Shown: piece by piece, positions 45,150 to 52,447 of the stretch
How the letters are laid out: every line of letters begins with the position of its first letter
Position numbering within the stretch: the stretch's first letter is position 1
Position numbers and translations under genes: made by a program
Source: Vibrio echinoideorum
Lineage (GTDB): Bacteria; Pseudomonadota; Gammaproteobacteria; Enterobacterales; Vibrionaceae
Assembly (NCBI RefSeq): GCF_024347455.1
Contig: NZ_AP025483.1
Span: 1 to 64,000, forward strand
Direction: 5' to 3'
Length of the DNA stretch: 64,000 nt
Notes under the pieces: model-generated
Seen by the model: the letters and a program-made list of their open reading frames with translations, nothing else
What the model was told of the DNA's origin: nothing
Database searches by the model: none

Positions 45150-46940
45150 TTAAGCGTGAGCTAATGGTGTCGTTGATTGGCGTAGCCATTCCAACGTATC
45201 ACCTTCAACTAGTGGACTAACGTCGTCCCATACTTTCTGATGGTAGTCGTTCAGCCATGCCAGTTCAGGTCGTGTTAGTAAATCAACATTGATGTTGCGC
45301 TTATCGACAGGGCAACGAGTTAGTGATTCAAACGTCAGTACAGAGAAGTCACCCTGAGTTGGCAGCTCAACAACCAGTTCTAGGTTCTCGATGCGGATAC
45401 CAAATTCATCAGCACGGTAGTAACCCGGTTCGTTTGATAACACCATACCTTCAACTAGAGGCACGTCGATCAACTTCTTAGAGATGCTTTGCGGTCCTTC
45501 ATGAACACTTAGGAAATGACCAACACCGTGACCAGTACCGTGGTCGTAGTCGAAGCCTTCTGCCCATAAGTGCTGACGCGCTAGGATATCCAGTTGGAAA
45601 CCACGAGTACCTTGAGGGAAACGTGCACGTGCAATGCCGATGTGACCTTTCAGTGCGAGAGTGAACTGCTGAATCATTTCATCGCTTGGTTGGCCAATCG
45701 CGATAGTACGAGTGATGTCGGTTGTACCATCTAAGTACTGGCCGCCTGAATCGACTAGGTACAAAGTATTCAGTTCTAACTGACCTGGTTCAGGTTGGTT
45801 CTCATGGTTGTAGTGACACATAGCTGCGTTTCCGCCTGCTGCTGAAATTGTGTCAAAACTTAGGTCCATCAGCGTTGGGTCTTGCTCACGGAACGACTGG
45901 ACTTTGTCAGCCAATACCGCTTCGTTGTGCAGGTTACCTTGTGCGACTTCTGCATCAATCCAAGATAGGAATTTCGCCATCGCTACGCCATCACGAATGT
46001 GACACGCTTTCATGCCGGCAATTTCAGTTTCGTTTTTAGCGGCTTTTGGCATTAGACATGGGTCTGCTGCTTCAATGATATGAGCGCCAGCGTTTTGCAG
46101 AACAAGCGTGTACCAAGCATTGCTTGTGCCTGAATCTACAGATACATTTTTGCTTTCTAAAGACTGAAGGCGCGCTTCAAGCTCTGATGGGTGGGAAACG
46201 CGAATACCATTACCAACGTGTGCTTCAAAGCCTGCTGGGATGCGTGCTGGGTCTAGGAAGAAATCGACGCTTTCATCGGCGTGAATGATAGCGTTGGATA
46301 GTACAACAGGTAGGCGTGATACGTCTAAACCACGAACGTTAAGCAACCAACAGATTGAGTCAAGCTCGGTAAGGATAGCGGCGTCTGCACCTTTTGCTTT
46401 TAACAAGGCAGCAATCTCAGCGCGCTTACTCTCGCTTGATTGACCAACGGCGTTTGTTGCCATTAGGCGCACATCAGACACTACAGGCTCAGGACGATCA
46501 GACCAAAGCTCATCAATCGGGTTTGCTGATAGCGTTGTTAGCTCAACTTTATCTGCTAGTTTTGCTTGTGCGCCTTTCAACCAAGCGGCAGTGTGCATGC
46601 GTGGGTCGAATGCAACCTTACTGCCTTGTGGTAATGAATTGACGATCCAATCTAAAGCCGGTTCTTCAATAAGGTGGCGATACTCAAATAACTCTGCTGG
46701 CACCTGCTTACGAACCTGAACGGTATAGCGACCATCAACAAAAATAGCAGCAGTTTCACGAGTAATAACAGCGGCACCTGCAGAGCCTGTGAAACCTGTT
46801 AACCAGTGAAGTCGCTCGTTATGAGCTGGAACGTATTCACCTAGATATTCGTCTTCGTGTGGAATGATAGCGGCATCTAGGTTGTTTGTTTCAAGCCAAG
46901 CTCGAACCGCAGCAACGCGTTCAGCAGTGATATTGTGCAT
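45150..46940 (-). CDS. Xaa-Pro aminopeptidase, long (three-domain) M24B type
   Basis: An aminopeptidase P that removes N-terminal residues before proline. At 596 residues it is the three-domain form resembling eukaryotic XPNPEP1, not the 440-residue E. coli PepP. Two N-terminal creatinase-like domains are followed by the catalytic pita-bread domain. Metal ligands are visible in DSGGQYLDGTTDITRT (two Asp), GHGVGHFLSVHEGP (His), NEPGYY (Glu) and IENLELV (Glu), matching a dinuclear Mn/Co site. No signal peptide, so cytoplasmic. Confidence 0.93.
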   Translation of the reverse strand: MHNITAERVAAVRAWLETNNLDAAIIPHEDEYLGEYVPAHNERLHWLTGFTGSAGAAVITRETAAIFVDGRYTVQVRKQVPAELFEYRHLIEEPALDWIVNSLPQGSKVAFDPRMHTAAWLKGAQAKLADKVELTTLSANPIDELWSDRPEPVVSDVRLMATNAVGQSSESKRAEIAALLKAKGADAAILTELDSICWLLNVRGLDVSRLPVVLSNAIIHADESVDFFLDPARIPAGFEAHVGNGIRVSHPSELEARLQSLESKNVSVDSGTSNAWYTLVLQNAGAHIIEAADPCLMPKAAKNETEIAGMKACHIRDGVAMAKFLSWIDAEVAQGNLHNEAVLADKVQSFREQDPTLMDLSFDTISAAGGNAAMCHYNHENQPEPGQLELNTLYLVDSGGQYLDGTTDITRTIAIGQPSDEMIQQFTLALKGHIGIARARFPQGTRGFQLDILARQHLWAEGFDYDHGTGHGVGHFLSVHEGPQSISKKLIDVPLVEGMVLSNEPGYYRADEFGIRIENLELVVELPTQGDFSVLTFESLTRCPVDKRNINVDLLTRPELAWLNDYHQKVWDDVSPLVEGDTLEWLRQSTTPLAHA

Positions 46941-47062
46941 CTGTGTTTATCCTTATTGTTAGGGTCCTTGTTAACACTCACCATAGATAGACAGGTGAGG
47001 GGACTTATTAGGTCAATAAGCTAGCGCTTTTGTTCGTTTGCTGCAAACGCTGTACGCCATTT

Positions 47063-48004
47063 TTATCTAAGGTGCAGAGTTTTTTCTTTGATGATATCTC
47101 GCAACCAAGTTAAGGCTGGGTCATTTTCTCTGTCACGGTGCCAAAATAGAGTGTATGCCATCGGCGGGAATTCCATAGGTAAAGGAACAACCACTAAATC
47201 GAGTTGCTTGGCGACCAGGTAAGTAAAGTGGCTTGGTGCTGTAAACACAAAGTCGGTGTAGGTACACAGGCTCGCCGCGCTATTGAAGTCTGGAACTGAA
47301 ATAGCGATATCACGTTGGTGGCCAAGATCGGCAAGTTTGTAGTCTAATAGCCAACGGTCATTACCATCACACCTTACTTGTACATGACGCTGCGCAAGGT
47401 AGGTTTCTAGATCCCACTTACCACTCAGTGCAGGGTGGTTGCGTCTTAACACACACATCTGTGCATCGCGGTAGATCTCTTGTTCGCAGATGTCGTCTGG
47501 CGGCAGCATGGTTAAACGCGCATCGTTGATGTCGATGTCTTTGCCTGTGAGTCCGATATCTAGTTCACCAAGCTGCAGTTTCTTAAAGGTTTGCTCTGTC
47601 CACGCGTGGGTGTTGATATTGACCTTAGGCGCTTGCCGAAATATTGCGGGTAAGAAGTGCGGAAGAATCAGTGGGTAAACACTCTCAACGGCTGCAATAT
47701 GAAAACTGTGGTCACTGTTGTTGGGAATGAATGTCTCTGGTTGGGTCAGTACATCAAGTTGATTGATCAGTGTTTCTAATCGAGGCTTGAGAAAAACAGC
47801 TTTCGGTGTTGGTCGTAGGCCATGGGCACTTCGCGTAAAAAGGGGATCATTAAATTGCTCACGAAGCTTGGCTAACGACTTACTCACAGCCGATTGGCTC
47901 AAGCATAATCGATGTGCGGTGCGCGTGACACTCAGCTCTTCCATCAGCACCTGCAAGCAAACCAATAGATTGAGGTCGAGGCGTGATAGTTTCTCGATAT
48001 TCAT
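47063..48004 (-). CDS. LysR-family regulator divergent from a Bcr-type exporter
   Basis: A 313-residue LysR-type regulator with N-terminal helix-turn-helix (about 10-68, LVCLQVLMEELSVTRTAHRLCLSQSAVSKSLAKL region, ending DPLFTRS) and an effector-binding domain. It is transcribed away from the adjacent MFS exporter across about 100 bases, the usual layout for a LysR protein that controls its neighbour and itself. The effector is unknown. Confidence 0.92.
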   Translation of the reverse strand: MNIEKLSRLDLNLLVCLQVLMEELSVTRTAHRLCLSQSAVSKSLAKLREQFNDPLFTRSAHGLRPTPKAVFLKPRLETLINQLDVLTQPETFIPNNSDHSFHIAAVESVYPLILPHFLPAIFRQAPKVNINTHAWTEQTFKKLQLGELDIGLTGKDIDINDARLTMLPPDDICEQEIYRDAQMCVLRRNHPALSGKWDLETYLAQRHVQVRCDGNDRWLLDYKLADLGHQRDIAISVPDFNSAASLCTYTDFVFTAPSHFTYLVAKQLDLVVVPLPMEFPPMAYTLFWHRDRENDPALTWLRDIIKEKTLHLR

Positions 48005-48105
48005 GTGAGTTTCCTATTTGGAATAATGCTAATGAGTATATGCCATTTTTGTTCATATCTTTAGTCCGTTATTATGCATCCAAATTAACTCATCCGGAGA
48101 ATCTT

Positions 48106-49305
48106 GTGCCTTCTAACGCGCTTCCAAATCCTAGCAAATTGCAGGTTGCACTACTTGCAATGCTGGTTCTATTTAGCCCTTTGGCTATTGATATTTATCT
48201 ACCAGCTCTGCCACAAATTTCGACAGCGTTTCACGTGGAACATGCACTAGCACAAGATACGATTACTTGGTTTTTATTCGCCATGGGTGTCGGGCAATTA
48301 TTTGCAGGCCCTTTGGCTGATAAGTTAGGGCGTCGAACCGTTGCATTGGGAGGTGTTAGTATCTATGCATTGAGTGCTTGCTTGGCGTGGGCAGCTCAGT
48401 CGATTGATATGATGCTAATAGCTCGGCTGTTACAAGGCTTAGGAGCTTGTGCGACTTCTGTAGCAGCCTTTGCAACGGTTCGCGATCTATTTGGCCCGCA
48501 GAAGAGCGGCCGAATGATCAGTTACCTTAATGGTGCGATCTGTTTTATCCCTGCATTGGCACCGATTCTTGGGGCTTGGTTGACTCAACAGTTTGGCTGG
48601 CGCTCGAACTTCAGCTTTATGGCTGTGTTCGCTGTCGTGGTTGGCACCATTTTGTTTTTCCAAATGAAAGAGTATAATCCAGCGACAGAAAAGGTCGCGG
48701 TGTTTAAACTAGAGCGTTACTGGTCGGTACTGAAAACACCATCATTCATCTTCCATGCGACATTGTGCTTGATGGCGATGGCTGTAATCCTTGCTTACGT
48801 TACCTCTGCACCTGTTGTGTTGATGGAAAACCTCGGTTTGACGATGAATGAATTTACCTTCTGGTTTGGTATTAACGCGGTTATCAACATCATTGCTGCA
48901 TTCACTGCCCCTAAATTTATGGACCGTTTTGGTACTTATAAGGCGTTAGTTGTTGGTATCTCAACACTTGGTTTAGCGGGTGTGGTGATGTTGATACTTG
49001 CAGACCAAGCGACGGCTATTGCATTTATGTTGCCTATCTTCTTATCTTCAGTTGGTTTCGCTTGGATTCTAGGTGCAGCAGCGGGTAAAGCGTTAGAACC
49101 TTTTGGTGACCGTGCGGGTACAGCAGCTGCACTACTTGGTTTGTTCCAAATGAGTGGCTCAGGATTGCTTGTTGGAACCATGCAACGTCTTGATTTAACA
49201 TCGCAGGTGATGATTGCACTGCAAATGTTCCTTATTGTTCCAGCACTGTTGGTGCTTGCGAGCAAGGCGGGTAAGTCATGGCATACGACGTTTGCAAATG
49301 CATAA
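48106..49305 (+). CDS. Bcr/CflA-family drug efflux MFS transporter
   Basis: A 12-helix major facilitator exporter of 399 residues. Family marks include LVLFSPLAIDIYLPALPQI in helix 1, the GQLFAGPLADKLGRRTV loop (motif A) and the antiporter motif region LARLLQGLGACATSVAAFA. I chose the GTG at 48106 because GGAGA lies 5 bases upstream; an in-frame start at 47983 would overlap the divergent lysR gene. Substrates are unknown; drugs or peptides are typical for this family. Confidence 0.92.
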   Translation: MPSNALPNPSKLQVALLAMLVLFSPLAIDIYLPALPQISTAFHVEHALAQDTITWFLFAMGVGQLFAGPLADKLGRRTVALGGVSIYALSACLAWAAQSIDMMLIARLLQGLGACATSVAAFATVRDLFGPQKSGRMISYLNGAICFIPALAPILGAWLTQQFGWRSNFSFMAVFAVVVGTILFFQMKEYNPATEKVAVFKLERYWSVLKTPSFIFHATLCLMAMAVILAYVTSAPVVLMENLGLTMNEFTFWFGINAVINIIAAFTAPKFMDRFGTYKALVVGISTLGLAGVVMLILADQATAIAFMLPIFLSSVGFAWILGAAAGKALEPFGDRAGTAAALLGLFQMSGSGLLVGTMQRLDLTSQVMIALQMFLIVPALLVLASKAGKSWHTTFANA

Positions 49306-49407
49306 GTTACAAGGGTGATAAAATATACAAATGGCGGTTTGCGAAACGTTAAAACATGGTATATTTGTCACTCATTGAAACGTTAATACCACAACGGAAA
49401 TACTGTA

Positions 49408-49689
49408 ATGTCATTAACAACCTACGAAATGGCGCGCATCTTAGAACAAATGGAAGATGCACCTGAAAAGGTCATGTTTGGTAAATTGCTTAAAGAGCTA
49501 GGAAACCAAAGTGAAGAGCGTATTCGCAGTGCGGCAAAACAAGTTCCAATCGATACTTTGCGAGATATCATCTACCAATTTCAGCGTGTGATTGAGTCTC
49601 GTAAAGGTGAACAGGTTCAGCTATTAGCAAAAGAGTTAGCAGAACAAGGTATCTCTGCTGAAGAACTACAGGCTTTTCTAAACAAGTAG
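49408..49689 (+). CDS. tsrA: TsrA-like small H-NS-related regulator
   Basis: A 93-residue protein with no DNA-binding domain of the H-NS C-terminal type. Residues about 40-68 (RSAAKQVPIDTLRDIIYQFQ plus VIESRK) resemble the H-NS dimerisation helices (ARECTLETLEEML...VVNERR), and 75-90 (AKELAEQGISAEELQAF) resembles the second H-NS oligomerisation element (IADGIDPNELLNS). The position after aminopeptidase P, LysR and a Bcr exporter matches the V. cholerae locus of TsrA, a silencer of type VI secretion and acquired genes. The symbol rests on that synteny and the H-NS resemblance. A terminator follows at once. Confidence 0.75.
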   Translation: MSLTTYEMARILEQMEDAPEKVMFGKLLKELGNQSEERIRSAAKQVPIDTLRDIIYQFQRVIESRKGEQVQLLAKELAEQGISAEELQAFLNK

Positions 49690-49704
49690 TTTATCCCAGA
49701 TAAA

Positions 49705-49733
49705 AAGAAACCACTCGATTGAGTGGTTTTTTG
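49705..49733 (+). terminator. Intrinsic terminator after tsrA
   Basis: AAACCACTC (49708-49716) pairs with GAGTGGTTT (49721-49729), loop GATT, with a T run. It separates tsrA from the convergent bufferin-type operon. Confidence 0.87.
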
Positions 49734-49774
49734 CGTTTAGGGCTAGGTAAATTTAAGAGCGATGTGAAATAGGT

Positions 49775-50233
49775 CTAGCTTGCGAATTGTTTTCTTAATA
49801 TTCGATCAAGCGACATTGGTCCGGCTCCCCATACCACGACGATGAGAATCATTAGTCCCCATAGTTGATGATCATAGAACCCTTGTGCCCACAATACAGG
49901 GTATGACACGACGGCCATGATATTGAAAACGAATAACGCTGCAGCCATTGGTCGGGTTAACAAGCCAAGTGCTAAGAACACCGGCAGAATCAATTCTGCT
50001 GCAGTACCCATGTAGGCAGCAAGTTCCCAAGGTAACAGTGGCACCTGGTATTCCAATTCAAACAAGTAAAGAGTGCTATCCCATGTGGCTATCTTGGTTA
50101 ACCCAGAGTTAAAGAAGACCCACGCCACCCATAGGCGGCAAAACAAAAGTAGCAGAGGAATAAAAAGCGCCTGTGATTTCTCAACCAACGCATCGTATTG
50201 AACCATCACGTTCGTGACTGTGTTGTTATCCAT
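49775..50233 (-). CDS. DoxX-family membrane protein of the bufferin-type operon
   Basis: A 152-residue DoxX-family protein with four membrane helices (LLLFCRLWVAWVFFNSGLTK, PWELAAYMGTAAELILPVF, MAAALFVFNIMAVVSYPVL, LWGLMILIVVVWGAGP). I chose the ATG at 50233, which has GGAG 8 bases upstream and begins right after the preceding gene's stop codon; 7 residues more are possible. DoxX proteins are the common fourth gene of bufferin operons (BufD), thought to act in redox or peptide handling at the membrane; the exact role is unproven. Confidence 0.85.
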   Translation of the reverse strand: MDNNTVTNVMVQYDALVEKSQALFIPLLLLFCRLWVAWVFFNSGLTKIATWDSTLYLFELEYQVPLLPWELAAYMGTAAELILPVFLALGLLTRPMAAALFVFNIMAVVSYPVLWAQGFYDHQLWGLMILIVVVWGAGPMSLDRILRKQFAS

Positions 50234-50234
50234 G

Positions 50235-51002
50235 TTATGTCTCCAATTCATCATTGAGTGAGAAACCTGAGATGACGTTGAGTGCCATTACAGTATTAAG
50301 GTGTTGTAGTCGTGAGGGATTTATTGCCGCGAGCGTTTGGCCTGATTGCAATTCGGTTAATAGTTGGTGGCATTCTTCTGTCAAACAATGACTCTCAATT
50401 TGTGAATTCTCAGCTCGGATTAACACCCCAAATTCAGGTTGGTTGATGTCTAACCCGTCGAGTTGTTGCTGATAGATAGCTTGCTCAAGCGCGATCATCG
50501 TATAGCTAGAATTGACTAGCGTTATTGAATCTTGGAGATGGAAGACCAAAGCGCCTTGCTGTTCTTGTGGCACATCAGCTAAACAAGAAAGGGGGCGTTG
50601 GTCGACATGTGATTCTGAAACACATCTGACTAAGCTATCTTTTTTCCATTCATACAAAGCCACTTCAGCGAGATAAGGGGCAGCCTCAATAACGGCAGGA
50701 AAGGCTTGGATAGTCTGTTCAAAATGTTCTCCGTAACCACTGACATCACCAGAGGTTGATGGATAACTTAAGACATGTCGACGAGCCATCTGTTGGAAGC
50801 ATTCTTCACCAACCAGCATTTCAGTGAGTGGATACGTAGCAGCCAGTACTTCGCTCAAGCTAATCACAAAGTTATTACGGTAAATCTGAATGCGTTGCTC
50901 ATCAGTAAAATGGTCGCTCACTATGTCGCAATGCTCACCATTATTTTGGTAGCGTAGGGCGTTAGCAAATTCCAATTGAACATCTGCTAGGGAGTGGCTC
51001 AT
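50235..51002 (-). CDS. bufC: DUF2063 partner protein of an MNIO enzyme (BufC-like)
   Basis: A 255-residue protein whose N-terminal DUF2063 domain (about 5-95, with LADVQLEFANAL, RIQIYRNNFVISLSEVLAATYP and ARRHVLSYPSTSGDVSGYGEHF) is labelled DNA-binding in some databases, but in RiPP systems it is the partner that delivers the precursor to the DUF692 enzyme. The C-terminal half is a poorly conserved winged-helix-like region. Its ATG overlaps the bufB stop by 4 bases, so the two are translationally coupled, supporting a complex. Confidence 0.87.
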   Translation of the reverse strand: MSHSLADVQLEFANALRYQNNGEHCDIVSDHFTDEQRIQIYRNNFVISLSEVLAATYPLTEMLVGEECFQQMARRHVLSYPSTSGDVSGYGEHFEQTIQAFPAVIEAAPYLAEVALYEWKKDSLVRCVSESHVDQRPLSCLADVPQEQQGALVFHLQDSITLVNSSYTMIALEQAIYQQQLDGLDINQPEFGVLIRAENSQIESHCLTEECHQLLTELQSGQTLAAINPSRLQHLNTVMALNVISGFSLNDELET

Positions 51003-51859
51003 GATGCGCGACTCCTTTGGTTGAATTTGTAGTGTTGATACAAGATATCACTGGCTTTGGTTGCTTCAGCCAACAATATTTGTGGCTCAGGAATATCTAA
51101 ATCCCATTCAATCAAGGTATGGCGCGAACCATGTTGTGCTATCCAGTCAGTGTAGAGTTTCCACACTTCGTCACAGACAGGTTTGCTGTGTGTATCTATC
51201 CAGATCTCACCTTGTTCGAGTTTCTTTTTGGTAAAACCTGCCAAGTGAATCTCTTCCACTTTGTCTGCAGGAATTCCACTTAAGTATTCTTCACAGCTGA
51301 AGCCATGATTAAAAGATGAGACAAAAATATTATTGAAATCGAGTAATAGTCGACACCCGGTGCGCTTCTGTACCTCTGCCAAAAATTCCCACTCTGGGAT
51401 AGTTGAATGCTTGAAGGCGAGATAACTGGATGGGTTCTCAATTAGCATAGGGCGTTGTAGGCTATCTTGAACCTCTAACACGTTACGGCAAAAGACTCCT
51501 AACGCCTCTTCGGTATAAGGCAGCGGTAATAAGTCATTGAAGTAATGACCGCCAGTTTGGCTCCAACTTAGGTGGTCAGAAACCAAGAACGGTTCGATGT
51601 CATCGATGAGTTCTTTCAACTGCAGCAAGTGATTGGGGTTGATGCGATCAACTGAACCTAGAGACAATCCAACACCGTGACAACTTATACTGTGGGCGTT
51701 ACGTATTTCTCTGAGTTGTTGGCGTTGCGGTGATTGAGCTAAAAAGTAGTTCTCGCTGTGAACCTCTAACCAACTTACTAACGTTGGATTTTGGCTAAAG
51801 AAGTCCAAGTGAGGTGTTCTAAGGCCAACCCCTGCATTGGGATGAAGAGTGTCAGTCAC
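50999..51859 (-). CDS. bufB: DUF692 multinuclear non-haem iron oxidase (MNIO, BufB-like)
   Basis: A 286-residue TIM-barrel enzyme of the MNIO (DUF692/MbnB/TglH) family, which uses two or three iron ions to modify cysteines in peptide precursors. The start GVGLRTPHLDFF and LEVHSENYF are diagnostic. Likely metal or active-site residues are His61 (SCHGVGLSLGS), Asp95 and His96 (VSDHLSW), Glu141 (LIENPSSY), Asp174 and Asn177 (LLLDFNNIF), His185, His205 (EIHLAGF), Asp222 and His224 (DTHSKPV) and Glu251. GTG start with AGGAG 7 bases upstream. In bufferin systems the enzyme turns precursor Cys into thiooxazole that binds copper; that product is inferred here from the neighbouring precursor. Confidence 0.92.
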   Translation of the reverse strand: MTDTLHPNAGVGLRTPHLDFFSQNPTLVSWLEVHSENYFLAQSPQRQQLREIRNAHSISCHGVGLSLGSVDRINPNHLLQLKELIDDIEPFLVSDHLSWSQTGGHYFNDLLPLPYTEEALGVFCRNVLEVQDSLQRPMLIENPSSYLAFKHSTIPEWEFLAEVQKRTGCRLLLDFNNIFVSSFNHGFSCEEYLSGIPADKVEEIHLAGFTKKKLEQGEIWIDTHSKPVCDEVWKLYTDWIAQHGSRHTLIEWDLDIPEPQILLAEATKASDILYQHYKFNQRSRAS

Positions 51860-51884
51860 AACGGTTCTCCTAATAGGAAGTGGA

Positions 51885-51907
51885 GGTGAGCCGAATTTCA
51901 GCTCACC
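51885..51907 (-). other. Intercistronic hairpin between bufA and bufB
   Basis: GGTGAGC (51885-51891) pairs with GCTCACC (51901-51907) across a 9-base loop, within the 64-base gap between precursor and enzyme genes. No T run follows on the minus strand, so it could slow decay or partly attenuate transcription and favour precursor over enzyme. Confidence 0.6.
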
Positions 51908-51923
51908 ATACTTAGCAGCTCAA

Positions 51924-52184
51924 TTATGATGATTGAGTGTCACCACCTGATAATTTGCCACATAGTCCTTTAGGAACGACCACGAATGCATCGGATTGGT
52001 TGTCTTCTTTTGCTGTACCCGCACATGAGCTTGTTTTGGTTGCACAATCATTTTGGCCAGCTTTTGCCACGCCGTAGCATTTTTCTTTTGCTGCTGCTTC
52101 CGCAGGTGCTGATGTAAGAACTGCACCGCCGAACGCTAGTACACTTGTGATTGCAGCTGTAACAGCAAGATTAGAATTTTTCAT
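51924..52184 (-). CDS. bufA: Bufferin-type RiPP precursor (DUF2282, BufA-like)
   Basis: An 86-residue secreted precursor. It has a Sec signal peptide with Lys2, a hydrophobic core (about 6-24) and Ala-x-Ala cleavage near residue 30 (SAPAEA). The mature part has four cysteines at 36 (EKCYG), 47 (NDCAT), 54 (SSCAG) and 75 (GLCGK), in the DUF2282 pattern: [33 protein letters not shown]. In characterised relatives the two central cysteines are modified by the MNIO enzyme and the outer two form a disulfide; the product binds copper. I chose the second ATG (52184) because GAGGG lies 7 bases before it and only 1 base before the first. Confidence 0.9.
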   Translation of the reverse strand: MKNSNLAVTAAITSVLAFGGAVLTSAPAEAAAKEKCYGVAKAGQNDCATKTSSCAGTAKEDNQSDAFVVVPKGLCGKLSGGDTQSS

Positions 52185-52416
52185 AGTCATTCCCTCTAGA
52201 CTTAATTTGATTTACACATAGCAGGTTATAGAATTGTTAACTTGCTTACTAAAAAGGATAGGAAGAACCAGGAAATAATTTCACAGCATTATTAAAATAA
52301 TCGATATTAATGATGTGTTGTTATTTAAGTTATTGATTGTGTGATGTTATTTTTTGACTGTTTTTTCTTCTTATTATCCTAAACGCAGCCTAGTGTTTAG
52401 GTTATAATCAACTTTT

Positions 52417-52432
52417 ATGTATAAATACCCAG
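52417..52432. promoter_or_regulatory. Probable LexA (SOS) box upstream of uvrD
   Basis: ATGTATAAATACCCAG differs at two positions from the E. coli uvrD LexA box as I recall it (CTGTATATATACCCAG). It follows a TATAAT (52403-52408) and ends 15 bases before the uvrD start, so bound LexA would block transcription. The left half-site deviates from the strict CTGT consensus. The rest of the 263-base bufA-uvrD gap shows only A/T-rich promoter sequence. Confidence 0.55.
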
Positions 52433-52447
52433 TAGTGAGCATATCCA

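Noticed and set aside
47983..48105. N-terminal extension of the Bcr-type exporter
   Set aside because: It would overlap the divergent lysR start and lacks a ribosome binding site; GTG 48106 has GGAGA and gives the standard N-terminus.
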